A DNA stretch of 64,000 bases, from positions 1,550,001 through 1,614,000 of the forward strand of contig AP022133.1 in assembly GCA_014169315.1 (NCBI GenBank), read 5' to 3'. Position numbers and translations under genes: made by a program. Positions 7,827-17,894 of the stretch are shown here, piece after piece. Under the pieces are notes generated by a model, which was not told where the DNA came from, did no database searches, and was given only the letters and a program-made list of their open reading frames with translations. Origin of the DNA: Enterobacter cloacae (lineage in GTDB: Bacteria > Pseudomonadota > Gammaproteobacteria > Enterobacterales > Enterobacteriaceae). Every line of letters starts with the position of its first letter. Position 1 is the first letter of the stretch.

Positions 7827-10439
7827 ATGACACAACAGCCACAAGCCAAATACCGCCACGACTACCGTGCGCCGGATTACCTGATTAGCGATATCGATCT
7901 GACTTTTGACCTGGATGCCACAAAAACCGTTGTAACGGCGGTAAGCCAGGTGACGCGCCACAGCGCGACGGCCGTCCCGCTGCGTCTTGATGGTGAAGAT
8001 CTGACGTTGGTTTCCCTGCACATTAATGATGAAGCGTGGTCTGACTATAAAGAAGAAGACAACCAGCTGGTTATTAACAACTTGCCGGAACACTTTACGC
8101 TGCGCATCGTGAATGAAATCAGCCCCGCCGCGAACACTGCGCTGGAAGGGCTTTACCAGTCCGGTGTGGCGCTGTGTACTCAGTGTGAAGCGGAAGGTTT
8201 CCGCCACATCACCTGGTATCTGGATCGTCCGGATGTGCTGGCGCGCTTTACCACCAAAATTATCGCTGATAAAACTCTCTATCCCTTCCTGCTCTCCAAC
8301 GGTAACCGTGTAGGTGAAGGCGAGCTGGAAAATGGTCGTCACTGGGTACAGTGGCAGGATCCGTTCCCGAAACCGTGTTACCTGTTTGCGCTGGTGGCCG
8401 GTGATTTTGACGTGCTGCGCGATACCTTCAAGACCCGTTCCGGCCGCGATGTGGCGCTGGAGTTGTTTGTTGACCGTGGTAACCTCGACCGTGCGCCGTG
8501 GGCGATGACGTCGCTGATTAATTCCATGAAGTGGGACGAAGAGCGCTTTGGCCTCGAATACGATCTCGATATCTATATGATCGTCGCCGTCGACTTCTTC
8601 AACATGGGCGCGATGGAGAATAAAGGGCTTAACATCTTCAACTCCAAATATGTGCTGGCGCGTACCGATACCGCAACCGATAAAGATTATCTCGATATCG
8701 AACGTGTTATCGGCCATGAGTATTTCCATAACTGGACCGGTAACCGTGTGACCTGCCGCGACTGGTTCCAGTTGAGCCTGAAAGAGGGCTTAACCGTCTT
8801 CCGTGACCAGGAGTTCAGCTCCGATCTGGGGTCGCGTGCGGTGAACCGTATTAACAACGTCCGTACCATGCGTGGTCTGCAGTTTGCGGAAGATGCCAGC
8901 CCAATGGCACACCCGATCCGCCCGGATAAAGTCATCGAGATGAACAACTTCTACACCCTGACGGTGTATGAAAAAGGATCTGAAATTATCCGCATGATCC
9001 ACACCCTGCTCGGCGAAGAGAATTTCCAGAAAGGGATCCAGCTCTATTTCGAGCGTCACGACGGCAGCGCAGCCACCTGTGACGACTTTGTGCAGGCGAT
9101 GGAAGACGCGTCTAACGTCGATCTCTCTCACTTCCGCCGCTGGTACAGCCAGGCCGGTACGCCCGTTGTGACCGTCAAAGATGATTACAACCCGGAAACC
9201 GAGCATTACACCCTGACTATCAGCCAGCGCACGCCGCCAACGGCTGAGCAGGAAGAGAAACATCCGCTGCACATCCCGTTCAGCATTGAACTGTACGATA
9301 ACGAAGGTAAAGTGATCCCCCTGCAGAAGGGCGGTCATCCGGTACATCATGTACTGAACGTGACCCAGGCAGAGCAGACCTTTATCTTTGATAACGTCTA
9401 CTTCCAGCCGGTGCCAGCGCTGCTGTGCGAATTCTCCGCACCGGTGAAACTGGAGTACAAGTGGAGCGATCAACAGCTGACGTTCCTGATGCGTCACGCG
9501 CGCAACGACTTCTCTCGCTGGGATGCGGCACAAAGTCTGCTGGCGACCTACATCAAGCTGAACGTGAACCGCCATCAACAGGGTCAGCCGCTGTCTCTGC
9601 CTGTGCATGTTGCTGACGCGTTCCGCGCTATTCTGCTGGATGAGAAGATTGACCCGGCGCTGGCGGCTGAAATTCTGACGTTGCCTTCTGCGAGCGAAAT
9701 CGCTGAACTGTTCGAAATTATCGACCCGATTGCTATCGTGGCGGTGCGTGAAGCGTTGACCCGTACGCTGGCGACCGAGCTGGCAGACGAATTCCTGGCG
9801 ATTTACAACGCCAACAAGCTGGATGAGTATCGCGTGGAACATGCTGATATCGGCAAACGTTCCCTGCGCAACACCTGCCTGCGCTATCTGGCCTTCGGTG
9901 AAGTGGAACTGGCAAACACGCTGGTGAGCAAGCAGTACCACGAAGCCGATAACATGACCGATGCCCTGGCGGCTCTGGCTGCAAGCGTTGCCGCTGAGTT
10001 GCCGTGCCGTGATGCGCTGATGCAGGAGTACGATGACAAATGGCACCAGGATGGTCTGGTAATGGACAAGTGGTTCATTCTGCAGTCTACCAGCCCGTCT
10101 GCCGATGTTCTGAGTACCGTACGCAGTCTGTTAAAGCACCGCTCCTTCACCATGAGCAACCCGAACCGCGTGCGTTCCCTGATTGGTGCGTTTGCCAGCA
10201 GCAACCCGGCAGCTTTCCACGCAGAAGATGGCAGCGGTTATCAGTTCATGGTAGAGATGCTGACCGAGCTGAACAGCCGTAACCCGCAGGTGGCGTCTCG
10301 TCTGATTGAGCCGCTGATCCGTCTGAAACGCTACGATGCGAAGCGTCAGGCGAAAATGCGTGCCGCGCTTGAGCAACTGAAAGGGCTGGAAAATCTGTCT
10401 GGCGATCTGTTTGAGAAGATCACCAAGGCACTGGCCTGA
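7827..10439 (+). CDS. pepN: Aminopeptidase N
   Basis: Major M1-family zinc aminopeptidase of the cytoplasm, finishing the breakdown of peptides released by ATP-dependent proteases. 870 residues, identical to the E. coli length. The exopeptidase motif GAMEN is present (about residues 261-265). The zinc site is H297-E298-x2-H301 (GHEYFHNWTGN) with the third ligand in the following LKEGLTVFRDQEFSSD segment (E320). The remaining half is the helical C-terminal domain that encloses the active site. The gene is divergent from pncB and convergent with ssuB, with a GC-rich palindromic repeat between. Confidence 0.97.
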   Translation: MTQQPQAKYRHDYRAPDYLISDIDLTFDLDATKTVVTAVSQVTRHSATAVPLRLDGEDLTLVSLHINDEAWSDYKEEDNQLVINNLPEHFTLRIVNEISPAANTALEGLYQSGVALCTQCEAEGFRHITWYLDRPDVLARFTTKIIADKTLYPFLLSNGNRVGEGELENGRHWVQWQDPFPKPCYLFALVAGDFDVLRDTFKTRSGRDVALELFVDRGNLDRAPWAMTSLINSMKWDEERFGLEYDLDIYMIVAVDFFNMGAMENKGLNIFNSKYVLARTDTATDKDYLDIERVIGHEYFHNWTGNRVTCRDWFQLSLKEGLTVFRDQEFSSDLGSRAVNRINNVRTMRGLQFAEDASPMAHPIRPDKVIEMNNFYTLTVYEKGSEIIRMIHTLLGEENFQKGIQLYFERHDGSAATCDDFVQAMEDASNVDLSHFRRWYSQAGTPVVTVKDDYNPETEHYTLTISQRTPPTAEQEEKHPLHIPFSIELYDNEGKVIPLQKGGHPVHHVLNVTQAEQTFIFDNVYFQPVPALLCEFSAPVKLEYKWSDQQLTFLMRHARNDFSRWDAAQSLLATYIKLNVNRHQQGQPLSLPVHVADAFRAILLDEKIDPALAAEILTLPSASEIAELFEIIDPIAIVAVREALTRTLATELADEFLAIYNANKLDEYRVEHADIGKRSLRNTCLRYLAFGEVELANTLVSKQYHEADNMTDALAALAASVAAELPCRDALMQEYDDKWHQDGLVMDKWFILQSTSPSADVLSTVRSLLKHRSFTMSNPNRVRSLIGAFASSNPAAFHAEDGSGYQFMVEMLTELNSRNPQVASRLIEPLIRLKRYDAKRQAKMRAALEQLKGLENLSGDLFEKITKALA

Positions 10440-10451
10440 TATAAAAGTTAA

Positions 10452-10489
10452 CCCTCCCTCTCCCTGTGGGAGAGGGATGGGGTGAGGGC
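10452..10489. repeat. REP-like palindromic repeat between pepN and ssuB
   Basis: CCCTCTCCC-TGT-GGGAGAGGG (10456-10476) is followed by GTGAGGGCATC. This GC-rich palindrome with a direct echo of one arm is a recurrent intergenic repeat in Enterobacter-type genomes. It fills the gap between the convergent pepN and ssuB stops and may act as a shared transcript end. Recognised from memory, not searched. Confidence 0.7.
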
Positions 10490-10490
10490 A

Positions 10491-11261
10491 TCAGGCATTA
10501 GCTTTCACTCGCTGTAACTCAGTTTCTCCACGCTTCATCACTCTATCCAGCACTTCCGCTTCCAGCTCTGCCAGTCTTGCTGACCCCACGCGACGTGGGC
10601 GCGGAATATCGACAGTCAGATCCAGCCCAATTTTTCCCTCCTCTATCAGCAGTACGCGGTCGGCCATCGCCACGGCTTCGCTGACATCATGCGTCACCAG
10701 CAATACCGTAAATCCGTGCTCCTGCCATAAAGAGACAATCAAATCCTGCATGTCGATACGCGTCAGGGCGTCGAGTGCCCCAAGCGGTTCATCCAGCAGC
10801 AGCAGGCCAGGGCGATGAATCAGTGCCCGCGCCAGCGCCACGCGCTGTTTTTGTCCGCCTGATAATGCTGCGGGCCATTCACCCGCGCGATTTTCCAGCC
10901 CAACGGTGGTCAGCGCCTGCCTGGCCTCTTCCCGCCAGTTGCCTTTCAGACCCAGCCCGACGTTGTCGATAACCGTTTTCCACGGCAGCAGGCGTGCGTC
11001 CTGAAACATCATGCGGGTATCGTCCTGAATATTCGCCAGCGGTGTCGTGCCCGCCAGAATCTCCCCGCCGTTGGGAGTCTCCAGACCGGCCAGCAGGCGC
11101 AGCAAAGTGCTTTTTCCGCCGCCGCTACGACCGACAACGGCCACAAATTGCCCGGCGGGAATATGCAGATCCAGTGCATTAAGAATGGTGTTTTCACCGT
11201 AGCGTTTAGTGACGCCATTCAACAGCAGCGGTGTCCCCTGATTCAGTCGGGCAGTATTCAT
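10491..11261 (-). CDS. ssuB: Aliphatic sulfonate ABC transporter ATPase
   Basis: ATP-hydrolysing subunit of the SsuABC alkanesulfonate importer. The 256-residue protein shows a Walker A motif (GRSGGGKST), the ABC signature LSGGQKQR, Walker B LLLLDEP and the switch histidine in [10 protein letters not shown]. It is the last gene of ssuEADCB; its start overlaps the end of ssuC by 4 bp, implying coupled translation. The operon supplies sulfur from sulfonates when sulfate and cysteine are scarce, controlled in E. coli by Cbl and CysB. Confidence 0.95.
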   Translation of the reverse strand: MNTARLNQGTPLLLNGVTKRYGENTILNALDLHIPAGQFVAVVGRSGGGKSTLLRLLAGLETPNGGEILAGTTPLANIQDDTRMMFQDARLLPWKTVIDNVGLGLKGNWREEARQALTTVGLENRAGEWPAALSGGQKQRVALARALIHRPGLLLLDEPLGALDALTRIDMQDLIVSLWQEHGFTVLLVTHDVSEAVAMADRVLLIEEGKIGLDLTVDIPRPRRVGSARLAELEAEVLDRVMKRGETELQRVKANA

Positions 11262-12049
11262 GCTCTGGCCTCCAGAGTGGTATAAGCCGGGTTCCAGCGC
11301 AGCCAGCTACGCTCCAGCCACTGGGCGCTGACGTCGGCGAGTTTGCCGAGCAGGGCATAAAGAATGATGGCGACCACCACCACGTCCGTTTGCAGGAACT
11401 CGCGGGCGTTCATCGCCAGATAACCAATACCGGAGTTGGCCGAGATAGTTTCAGCCACGATCAGCGTTAGCCACATCAGGCCGAGTGCGAAACGCACGCC
11501 AACCATAACAGAAGGCAGAGCACCCGGCAGGATCACATGAATAAAGAGGGCTAAACCGGATAAACCGTAGCTGCGCGCCATCTCCACCAGCCCGCGATCG
11601 ATACTGCGGATCCCGTGCCAGGTATTGATATAAATGGGGAACAGCGTCCCCAGCGCCACAAGAAAAATCTTGGCGCTTTCATCAATGCCAAACCACAAAA
11701 TGACCAGCGGGATCAATGCCAGATGTGGCACGTTACGCAGCATCTGAATGGAGGTGTCCAGTAACCGTTCTCCCCAGCGGGAAAGGCCGCTGATAAGGCC
11801 GAGGATCAGGCCGATACTTCCGCCAATTGAAAAGCCAATCACGGCACGCCACGAACTGATAGCCAGGTGCTGCCACAGCTCTCCGCTCATGCTCAGCGTC
11901 CAAAACGCTTCTACAACGCCCTCCGGAGAGGGCAGAATGCGGCTCGACAGCCAGCCGGTTGAGGAGGCCAGTTGCCATAGCACCACAATACCGACGGGTA
12001 AAAACCAGGGGGCAGCACGCAGCAGCCATTTTTGCGCGGTGGCAGACAT
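11258..12049 (-). CDS. ssuC: Aliphatic sulfonate ABC transporter permease
   Basis: Inner-membrane permease of the SsuABC importer, 263 residues (same as E. coli), with about six hydrophobic helices, for example [18 protein letters not shown] near the N-terminus and a helix around [19 protein letters not shown]. The EAA-type loop that docks the ATPase lies around [20 protein letters not shown]. It overlaps ssuB by 4 bp and follows ssuD by 9 bp. Confidence 0.94.
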   Translation of the reverse strand: MSATAQKWLLRAAPWFLPVGIVVLWQLASSTGWLSSRILPSPEGVVEAFWTLSMSGELWQHLAISSWRAVIGFSIGGSIGLILGLISGLSRWGERLLDTSIQMLRNVPHLALIPLVILWFGIDESAKIFLVALGTLFPIYINTWHGIRSIDRGLVEMARSYGLSGLALFIHVILPGALPSVMVGVRFALGLMWLTLIVAETISANSGIGYLAMNAREFLQTDVVVVAIILYALLGKLADVSAQWLERSWLRWNPAYTTLEARA

Positions 12050-12058
12050 AGGTGCTCC

Positions 12059-13204
12059 TTAGCTTTGTGCTGCTTTTCGCGGAATAAACTCGTTGGCGAC
12101 CGCTTCGCCCTGAAGCTGGAGCGAACGAGGCTGCGGAATTTCCGGGATGGCGACATCCAGATGCGGGAACAACAGCTCGCCCACGTTGTACGCCTCTTCC
12201 AGATGCGGGTAACCAGAGAGAATAAAGCTGTCGATACCCAGCTCAGCGTACTCATTAATCCGCGCCGCGACGGTTGGGCCATCGCCCACCAGTGCGGTAC
12301 CTGCACCGCCGCGAACCAGGCCCACACCTGCCCACAGATTGGGGCTGATTTCCAGATCCTCGCGCTTACCGTTATGCAATGACGCCATCCGGTGCTGCCC
12401 CACGGAATCGGTTTTGGCGAAGGCGGCCTGCGCCCTGGCAATGGTGTCCTCATCCAGGTGCGAGATAAGCCGGTCGGCCGCCAGCCAGGCTTCTGCATTT
12501 GTTTCACGCACAATCACGTGCAGGCGAATACCAAAACGCACCTTGCGACCATGAGCTGCTGCTTTGGCGCGTACCTGAGCTATTTTTTCTTTAACCAGTT
12601 CAGGTGGTTCGCCCCAGGTCAAATAGAGATCAACCTGCTCAGCGGCCAGATCCTGCGCCACATCGGAAGAACCGCCAAAGTAGAGCGGCGGGCGCGGCTG
12701 TTGTACCGGCGGAAAGTAGAGTTTTGCATCGCGAACATGCACATGTTTACCTTCAAAGGTGACGGTTTCGCCTTCAAGCAGACGTCGCCAGACGCGGGTG
12801 AACTCGGCGGATGCTTCATAGCGTTCCGTGTGATCGAGGAACACACCGTCGCCCGCCAGCTCCTGGGGATCGCTTCCCGTGACCAGGTTAAACAGCGCCC
12901 GCCCGTTGGAGAGCCGGTCGAGCGTGGCGGCCTGACGTGCTGCCACGGTAGGGGAGACCACGCCAGGACGCAGCGCGACCAGGAATTTCAAACGCTGAGT
13001 CACCGGGATCATCGATGCAGCGACCAGCCAGGCATCCTCGCAGGAGCGTCCGGTGGGGATCAGCACGCCGGTAAAACCGATCCTGTCCGCTGCCTGGGCA
13101 ATCTGTTGCAGATAAGCGTGATCAACCGGGCGGGAACCCTCTTCTGTGCCAAGATAGTGTCCATCACCGTGGGTGGGTAAAAACCAGAAAAGATTCAGAC
13201 TCAT
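12059..13204 (-). CDS. ssuD: FMNH2-dependent alkanesulfonate monooxygenase
   Basis: Cleaves C1-C14 alkanesulfonates to the aldehyde and sulfite using O2 and FMNH2 supplied by SsuE. 381 residues as in E. coli, a bacterial-luciferase-like TIM barrel. The active-site cysteine is in [11 protein letters not shown] (residue 55 counting the start Met). The conserved stretch [16 protein letters not shown] and the C-terminal [31 protein letters not shown], which helps close the active site, are present. The ATG overlaps the ssuA stop (ATGA). Confidence 0.96.
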   Translation of the reverse strand: MSLNLFWFLPTHGDGHYLGTEEGSRPVDHAYLQQIAQAADRIGFTGVLIPTGRSCEDAWLVAASMIPVTQRLKFLVALRPGVVSPTVAARQAATLDRLSNGRALFNLVTGSDPQELAGDGVFLDHTERYEASAEFTRVWRRLLEGETVTFEGKHVHVRDAKLYFPPVQQPRPPLYFGGSSDVAQDLAAEQVDLYLTWGEPPELVKEKIAQVRAKAAAHGRKVRFGIRLHVIVRETNAEAWLAADRLISHLDEDTIARAQAAFAKTDSVGQHRMASLHNGKREDLEISPNLWAGVGLVRGGAGTALVGDGPTVAARINEYAELGIDSFILSGYPHLEEAYNVGELLFPHLDVAIPEIPQPRSLQLQGEAVANEFIPRKAAQS

Positions 13205-14154
13205 AATTGGGTTCCTTCAGTGCCAGCGGGTTGCCAGATACGTTCGCGAATGTTCACCTGCTTTGGAACGAGGTGATTTTGATAAAAGAGATCGGCGGTT
13301 TGTTGCTGGAGTGCAGCAACATGTGCGTCCACAGGGCGGATAGTGGTGATGGGGCGGTGGTCAAGATAGCTGGCGATCACTGGCTCAGGTAATCCCATGC
13401 TTTTTGCCAGCAGAGTTATACTCTCCTGCCGCTGGCTTTGCGTCAGGGCATCGGCCTGCGTAAAGGTATCGAGGACGCCCTGGATAAAAGCACCATTCTT
13501 TTCTGCATACGGACGCGCGGCGAGGTAGAACGAGCCGGTCTGTTTCAGCGTGGTACCATCCTTTAACACCCGCACACCACCCTGCAGTAATGCGGCGGAA
13601 TAGTACGGATCCCAGATAGCCCAGGCATCTACGTTACCTTGCTGGAATGCGGCGCGCGCATCGGCAGGTGTCAGATAGACGGGCTGAATGTCGGTGAACT
13701 TCAGCCCGGCTTCCTGCAGGGCGCGTAGCAGCAGGTTGTGCGAGCTGGAACCTTTCTGGAATGCCACTTTGTGGCCCTTGAGTTCCGCAACGTTCTTAAT
13801 CGCGCTATTTTCAGGAACCAGTATCACTTCCGCTTTCGGTTTTGCAGGCTCAACACCCACGTAAACCAGATCGGCCCCGGCAGCCTGAGCAAAGATCGGC
13901 GGAATATCTCCGGTGCTGCCGAGGTCGATACTTCCGACGTTAAGCGCTTCGAGCATCTGCGGCCCTGCCGGGAACTCAACCCAGGAAAATGTTGTGCCCG
14001 GGAAGCGTTTTTCCAGAAGCTGATGATTTTTTGCCAGCACCATGCTGATGCTGCCTTTCTGGTAGCCGATGCGCAGACTTTCCGGTGCTGCATGAGCCAG
14101 CGACGAGAGGGCAATCAGACCTGCCAGCCCGATACGTGTCAGGGTGTTAAACAT
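13201..14154 (-). CDS. ssuA: Aliphatic sulfonate-binding periplasmic protein
   Basis: Substrate-binding protein that delivers alkanesulfonates to SsuBC. Starting at the ATG at 14154 it has 317 residues with a Sec signal peptide ([21 protein letters not shown]). The mature start [11 protein letters not shown] is typical of the SsuA/TauA family, as are [12 protein letters not shown] and [15 protein letters not shown]. An open frame extends further upstream but lies inside ssuE. The start overlaps the end of ssuE by 8 bp. Confidence 0.94.
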   Translation of the reverse strand: MFNTLTRIGLAGLIALSSLAHAAPESLRIGYQKGSISMVLAKNHQLLEKRFPGTTFSWVEFPAGPQMLEALNVGSIDLGSTGDIPPIFAQAAGADLVYVGVEPAKPKAEVILVPENSAIKNVAELKGHKVAFQKGSSSHNLLLRALQEAGLKFTDIQPVYLTPADARAAFQQGNVDAWAIWDPYYSAALLQGGVRVLKDGTTLKQTGSFYLAARPYAEKNGAFIQGVLDTFTQADALTQSQRQESITLLAKSMGLPEPVIASYLDHRPITTIRPVDAHVAALQQQTADLFYQNHLVPKQVNIRERIWQPAGTEGTQL

Positions 14155-14722
14155 GTGCGACTCCTTGCGGCAGACCAAACGCAGGTGCCTGGATATCCCG
14201 GCGGTGCAGGGCATGCCAGAAGGTTTCCAGCGCACCATCGAGGCGGGTTTGTAGGTTCGGCGTAAAGTGAGGTTTGTGCTGGTAGTCGATAACCTGCGAG
14301 TCATCAGCGAAGACACCGTGCAGGATCTCCTGCGCTTTTAACGCGTTCAGTACCGGCTTCAGGGCGTAGTCCACCGCCAGCAAATGGGCAACTGTCCCGC
14401 CTGTTGCCAGCGGCAAAACCACCTTACCGTCCAGGGCGCGTTCAGGGAGCAGGTCGAGCAGGGTTTTCAGCGCGCCGGAAAAAGAGGCTTTATAAATGGG
14501 CGTCGCCACGATTAACCCGTCAGCGTCTTTGAGCTGTTCTGTCAGGGTTTTGAGTGCCGGGCTGTCAAAGCGCGCGTAGAGCAGATCTTCGGGTTCGAAG
14601 TTATGCAGGTTCCAGTGGCACACTTCCACATCCAGGGCATTGAGCTTTTCGCGGGCATATTCCAGTAGTGCGCTGGAACGAGAAGGAAAGCGAGGACTTC
14701 CTGCCAGGGTAATGACGCGCAT
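14147..14722 (-). CDS. ssuE: NADPH-dependent FMN reductase
   Basis: Flavodoxin-fold reductase that makes FMNH2 for SsuD. 191 residues as in E. coli. The FMN phosphate loop is GSPRFPSRSS near the N-terminus. The tyrosine of the pi-helix important for tetramer assembly and flavin transfer is present in GGTVAHLLAVDYAL (residue 119 with Met). It is the promoter-proximal gene of ssuEADCB. The AT-rich upstream region (14723-14860) would hold the CysB/Cbl sites, which I could not delimit. Confidence 0.95.
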   Translation of the reverse strand: MRVITLAGSPRFPSRSSALLEYAREKLNALDVEVCHWNLHNFEPEDLLYARFDSPALKTLTEQLKDADGLIVATPIYKASFSGALKTLLDLLPERALDGKVVLPLATGGTVAHLLAVDYALKPVLNALKAQEILHGVFADDSQVIDYQHKPHFTPNLQTRLDGALETFWHALHRRDIQAPAFGLPQGVAHV

Positions 14723-14859
14723 GATTGCTCCTTATAACTAATTGTTTGCTTTTATCTAACATTGATAACAATTTTCAGGAGTGTGACATTGCGGGGTTAT
14801 TCCACTAAATGATTTATATGAAATTTAAATGCAGAAAATTGCATAAGAAGTGTACGTAG

Positions 14860-14875
14860 AGGTAAACGATTGCGT
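14860..14875. promoter_or_regulatory. PurR box upstream of pyrD
   Basis: On the minus strand ACGCAATCGTTTACCT matches the PurR consensus ACGCAAACGTTTTCGT at 13 of 16 positions. It lies about 50 bp upstream of the predicted pyrD -10 element. PurR repression of pyrD is known in E. coli. Confidence 0.65.
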
Positions 14876-14926
14876 TTTCCGTTGATTTTTTGCCGCAGGT
14901 CAATTCCCTTTCCGGGCAGGATCGCA

Positions 14927-14970
14927 CATAATCCCCTCCCGGTTTGCACACCGGGAATCCAGGAGAGTTC
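14927..14970 (+). promoter_or_regulatory. pyrD promoter -10, start-switch hairpin and ribosome site
   Basis: A -10 element CATAAT (14927-14932) is followed by a C-rich start region (CCCCTCCC). The hairpin TCCCGGT-TTGCAC-ACCGGGA (14937-14956) lies just before the Shine-Dalgarno AGGAG (14961-14965). In E. coli, CTP-rich conditions start the pyrD transcript on C so that the hairpin forms and blocks translation, while low CTP shifts the start. The layout here fits; the mechanism in this strain is inferred. Confidence 0.65.
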
Positions 14971-15981
14971 ATGTACTACCCCTTCGTTCGTAAAGCCCTT
15001 TTCCAGCTCGATCCTGAGCGCGCTCATGAATTTACATTCCAGCAATTACGCCGTATTACCGGTACACCACTGGTTGCACTGGTGCGTCAACGCGTGCCGG
15101 AAAAACCTGTGCAATGCATGGGCCTGACCTTTAAGAATCCGCTGGGTCTGGCGGCTGGTCTGGACAAAAATGGCGAGTGTATTGATGCTCTGGGTGCAAT
15201 GGGGTTCGGCTCCATTGAAATCGGTACTGTCACCCCACGCCCGCAACCGGGTAATGACAAGCCGCGTCTGTTCCGTCTGGTTGAAGCAGAGGGGCTGATC
15301 AACCGCATGGGCTTTAATAACCTCGGCGTTGATCACCTGGTTGAGAACGTCAAAAGATCCCATTTTGATGGCGTATTAGGCATCAATATTGGTAAAAATA
15401 AAGACACGCCGGTTGAGCATGGTAAAGATGACTACCTGATTTGTATGGAAAAAGTCTATGCCTATGCTGGTTATATTGCGGTGAATATTTCATCACCGAA
15501 TACTCCGGGCCTGCGCACTTTGCAATATGGCGAAGCGCTGGACGATCTCTTGACCGCCATAAAAAATAAACAAAATGAGCTGCAGGCGATCCACCATAAA
15601 TATGTTCCGGTCGCGGTTAAGATCGCCCCGGATCTTTCTGCTGAAGAATTGATCCAGGTTGCTGATAGTTTAGTCCGCCATAATATCGACGGTGTGATTG
15701 CGACCAATACGACACTCGATCGTTCTCTCGTTCAGGGAATGAAAAACTGCGACGAAGCGGGTGGGTTAAGTGGTCGTCCGGTACAATTAAAAAGCACAGA
15801 AATTATTCGTGCCTTGTCCGCCGAATTAAAAGGTCGTCTGCCGATTATTGGTGTGGGGGGGATCGACTCCGTGATTGCTGCCCGTGAGAAGATGGCGGCG
15901 GGTGCGTCACTGGTGCAAATCTATTCCGGCTTTATTTTTAAAGGGCCGCCTCTGATTAAAGAAATCGTTACTTACATCTAA
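14971..15981 (+). CDS. pyrD: Dihydroorotate dehydrogenase (quinone), class 2
   Basis: Fourth step of pyrimidine synthesis: dihydroorotate to orotate with electrons passed to quinone at the inner membrane. From the ATG at 14971 ([11 protein letters not shown]) it has 336 residues, the E. coli length. The N-terminal 40 residues form the membrane-associating helices of class 2 enzymes. Visible FMN and substrate motifs are [18 protein letters not shown], the [10 protein letters not shown] loop with the catalytic-base serine, and IIGVGGIDS. An open frame runs 9 codons further upstream but passes through the control hairpin, so 14971 is chosen. Confidence 0.97.
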   Translation: MYYPFVRKALFQLDPERAHEFTFQQLRRITGTPLVALVRQRVPEKPVQCMGLTFKNPLGLAAGLDKNGECIDALGAMGFGSIEIGTVTPRPQPGNDKPRLFRLVEAEGLINRMGFNNLGVDHLVENVKRSHFDGVLGINIGKNKDTPVEHGKDDYLICMEKVYAYAGYIAVNISSPNTPGLRTLQYGEALDDLLTAIKNKQNELQAIHHKYVPVAVKIAPDLSAEELIQVADSLVRHNIDGVIATNTTLDRSLVQGMKNCDEAGGLSGRPVQLKSTEIIRALSAELKGRLPIIGVGGIDSVIAAREKMAAGASLVQIYSGFIFKGPPLIKEIVTYI

Positions 15982-16000
15982 TCTTTTCTCCTAATCAGAC

Positions 16001-16033
16001 AACCAGGGCTTTATTTCCAGCCCTGGTTGTTTT
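16001..16033 (+). terminator. Terminator after pyrD
   Basis: AACCAGGGCT and AGCCCTGGTT make a 10-bp perfect stem with an 8-base loop, followed by GTTTTAT, 19 bp beyond the pyrD stop. Confidence 0.82.
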
Positions 16034-16147
16034 ATATTCCGTCATTGTTGCTTATTTAGACATTATGGTCTTTTATTAAATGACGTTATAAATGAAGCAA
16101 CAATCAGGACATTTTTAGAACAGGGTGTTTGGGGACGGGAGAGACAC

Positions 16148-16690
16148 ATGCGAATTAAACCTGACGATAACTGGCGCTGGTATTTTTGCGACGAGCATGA
16201 TCGAATGATGCTCGATTTAGCCAATGGCATGTTGTTTCGTTCTCGTTTTGCACGCCGAATGTTAACTCCGGACGCTTTCTCACCGTCAGGCTTTTGCGTT
16301 GACGATGCTGCACTTTATTTCTCGTTTGAAGAAAAATGCCGGGATCTGGTGCTGTCCAAAGAACAGCGCGCTGAGCTGGTATTAAATGCGCTGGTAGCGA
16401 TCCGTTTCCTGAAACCGCAAATGCCGAAAAGCTGGCATTTTCTGGCACATGGCATGAGCTGGACGCCAGCAACAGGCGATGCGGCCAGTGTGAGCCTGAG
16501 TGATACTGCAGAAGAGGTTAACCTGCTGGTGGTTGAGCCTGGCGAAAATGCCGCCCTCTGTTTGCTGGCACAGCCCGGCGTAACCATTGCCGGGCGAATG
16601 ATGCAGCTTGGTGATGCGATTAAGGTGATGAACGACAGACTGAAGCCGCAGCTTCATGTGGATTCGTTCAGCCTCGAACAGGCTGTTTAA
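16148..16690 (+). CDS. zapC: Cell division protein ZapC
   Basis: Z-ring-associated protein that binds FtsZ and promotes bundling of its filaments at midcell. 180 residues as in E. coli; the start ([17 protein letters not shown]) and the stretch [18 protein letters not shown] are typical of the family. There are no membrane segments. It starts 157 bp after the pyrD terminator region. Its TAA stop overlaps the ycbX stop on the other strand: both genes end in the same palindromic TTAA. Confidence 0.93.
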   Translation: MRIKPDDNWRWYFCDEHDRMMLDLANGMLFRSRFARRMLTPDAFSPSGFCVDDAALYFSFEEKCRDLVLSKEQRAELVLNALVAIRFLKPQMPKSWHFLAHGMSWTPATGDAASVSLSDTAEEVNLLVVEPGENAALCLLAQPGVTIAGRMMQLGDAIKVMNDRLKPQLHVDSFSLEQAV

Positions 16691-17796
16691 GCTTCCAGCT
16701 GCACCGACGTTCTCGGGATACAGCTGCAACATAAAATGGTACCGTCATCGCCGATGGCTGATTTTTTCAGCGCACTGACCTCGCCCTCAACCAGTTTGAT
16801 CCGACAGCACCCGCAGATACCTGCCCGACAGGAGTAAGGTACGCGGATCCCCGCTTGCTCCAGTTGTTCAAGTAACACTTGCTGATTGTTGCCACGGATG
16901 ACATTACCCTGCCAGTGAATATCCACCACAGACTCGGCTTCGCTTTCAACGTCGGTTGATTCTTCTTCATTGCCTGAGCCGTAAACCCTGGCGGACCCAC
17001 GGGCGAGAATTTCCACTTCATCACCCACGCGGATCACGCCGCTTGAACGCGGGATGAGGTTCTGGCCGAAATCCACATCGCCATTATCCTGCGCGGTACG
17101 GAATGACTGCAGGGTTTTCAGCGGTTCACCGGAAGGGTGCTTTTGGCCTTTCTCCGGGCTTACCGTTGTAAAAATGCAGCGACTGCAGGGCTTCACGACG
17201 TCAAAAATCACGCTGCCGATGCGGATCACTTTCCAGGTGTCTTCCTCCCAGGCTTCCGTACCGGTCACCACCAGGTTTGGTCGAAACTGCTCCATCTGGA
17301 CACTGGCGTTGCAGCGGCTTTGCAAATCACGCAGCGAGGCTTCGTTGGTCAGCAGGAAAGGGAAGCCATCAGCGAATGAGAGCGGGACCGCATCGTGGCG
17401 CTTCACGCGCCGTGTCAGCTCCGGACCCACCCAGCGTAGCTGGACTTCACGGGAGAAAAACCCGCTTAGCCAACGGTTAATCTCATCGGGTGCGATACGC
17501 GCGGTGAAATGGTTACCCCACACTTCCGTTGGCGCATCGACAGGTGCAAAATCAGCAAAGCGAATCACCACACTTTCACCATCCGGCGCGGTCAGGTGCA
17601 AACCGTCATGCAGTGGGGAAGGGGTAAAACGCACCATTTGTGGGAACTGGCGCGCCGTAATGAACGTGCCGTCAGGCTCGGTGACCATAAAAATACGATC
17701 GAAGGCAAATCCGCTCATGTCGGCCAGCGCGTGAGATACGCCGATACCGCGCATGGATTTCACTGGATGGATAAAAAGCCTGGATAACGTCGCCAC
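16687..17796 (-). CDS. ycbX: YcbX: MOSC-domain and 2Fe-2S ferredoxin-domain protein
   Basis: Molybdenum-cofactor-dependent enzyme that, with CysJ electrons in E. coli, detoxifies N-hydroxylated compounds such as base analogues. I place the start at the GTG at 17796 ([17 protein letters not shown]), giving 369 residues as in E. coli. Domains in order: MOSC N-terminal beta-barrel (about 1-115), MOSC domain with the conserved cysteine in [13 protein letters not shown], and a plant-type ferredoxin domain with CRAGICGCC plus a later CCSC that ligate the 2Fe-2S cluster. The linker (about residues 270-290) is acidic and differs from E. coli. It is convergent with zapC and divergent from rlmL. Confidence 0.94.
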   Translation of the reverse strand: MATLSRLFIHPVKSMRGIGVSHALADMSGFAFDRIFMVTEPDGTFITARQFPQMVRFTPSPLHDGLHLTAPDGESVVIRFADFAPVDAPTEVWGNHFTARIAPDEINRWLSGFFSREVQLRWVGPELTRRVKRHDAVPLSFADGFPFLLTNEASLRDLQSRCNASVQMEQFRPNLVVTGTEAWEEDTWKVIRIGSVIFDVVKPCSRCIFTTVSPEKGQKHPSGEPLKTLQSFRTAQDNGDVDFGQNLIPRSSGVIRVGDEVEILARGSARVYGSGNEEESTDVESEAESVVDIHWQGNVIRGNNQQVLLEQLEQAGIRVPYSCRAGICGCCRIKLVEGEVSALKKSAIGDDGTILCCSCIPRTSVQLEA

Positions 17797-17894
17797 TGCA
17801 CAGTCCCTCGAATGAAAATAAGCCTTCAACTTTATGACATACACGCCATATTAGCTATAATGCGCGACAATTTTCTTAGAGTAAAAGTGACGAT

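Noticed and set aside
8790..10046. 418-codon open frame antisense to pepN
   Set aside because: pepN is certain; long antisense frames are common in GC-rich, codon-biased genes and the protein has no recognisable domain.
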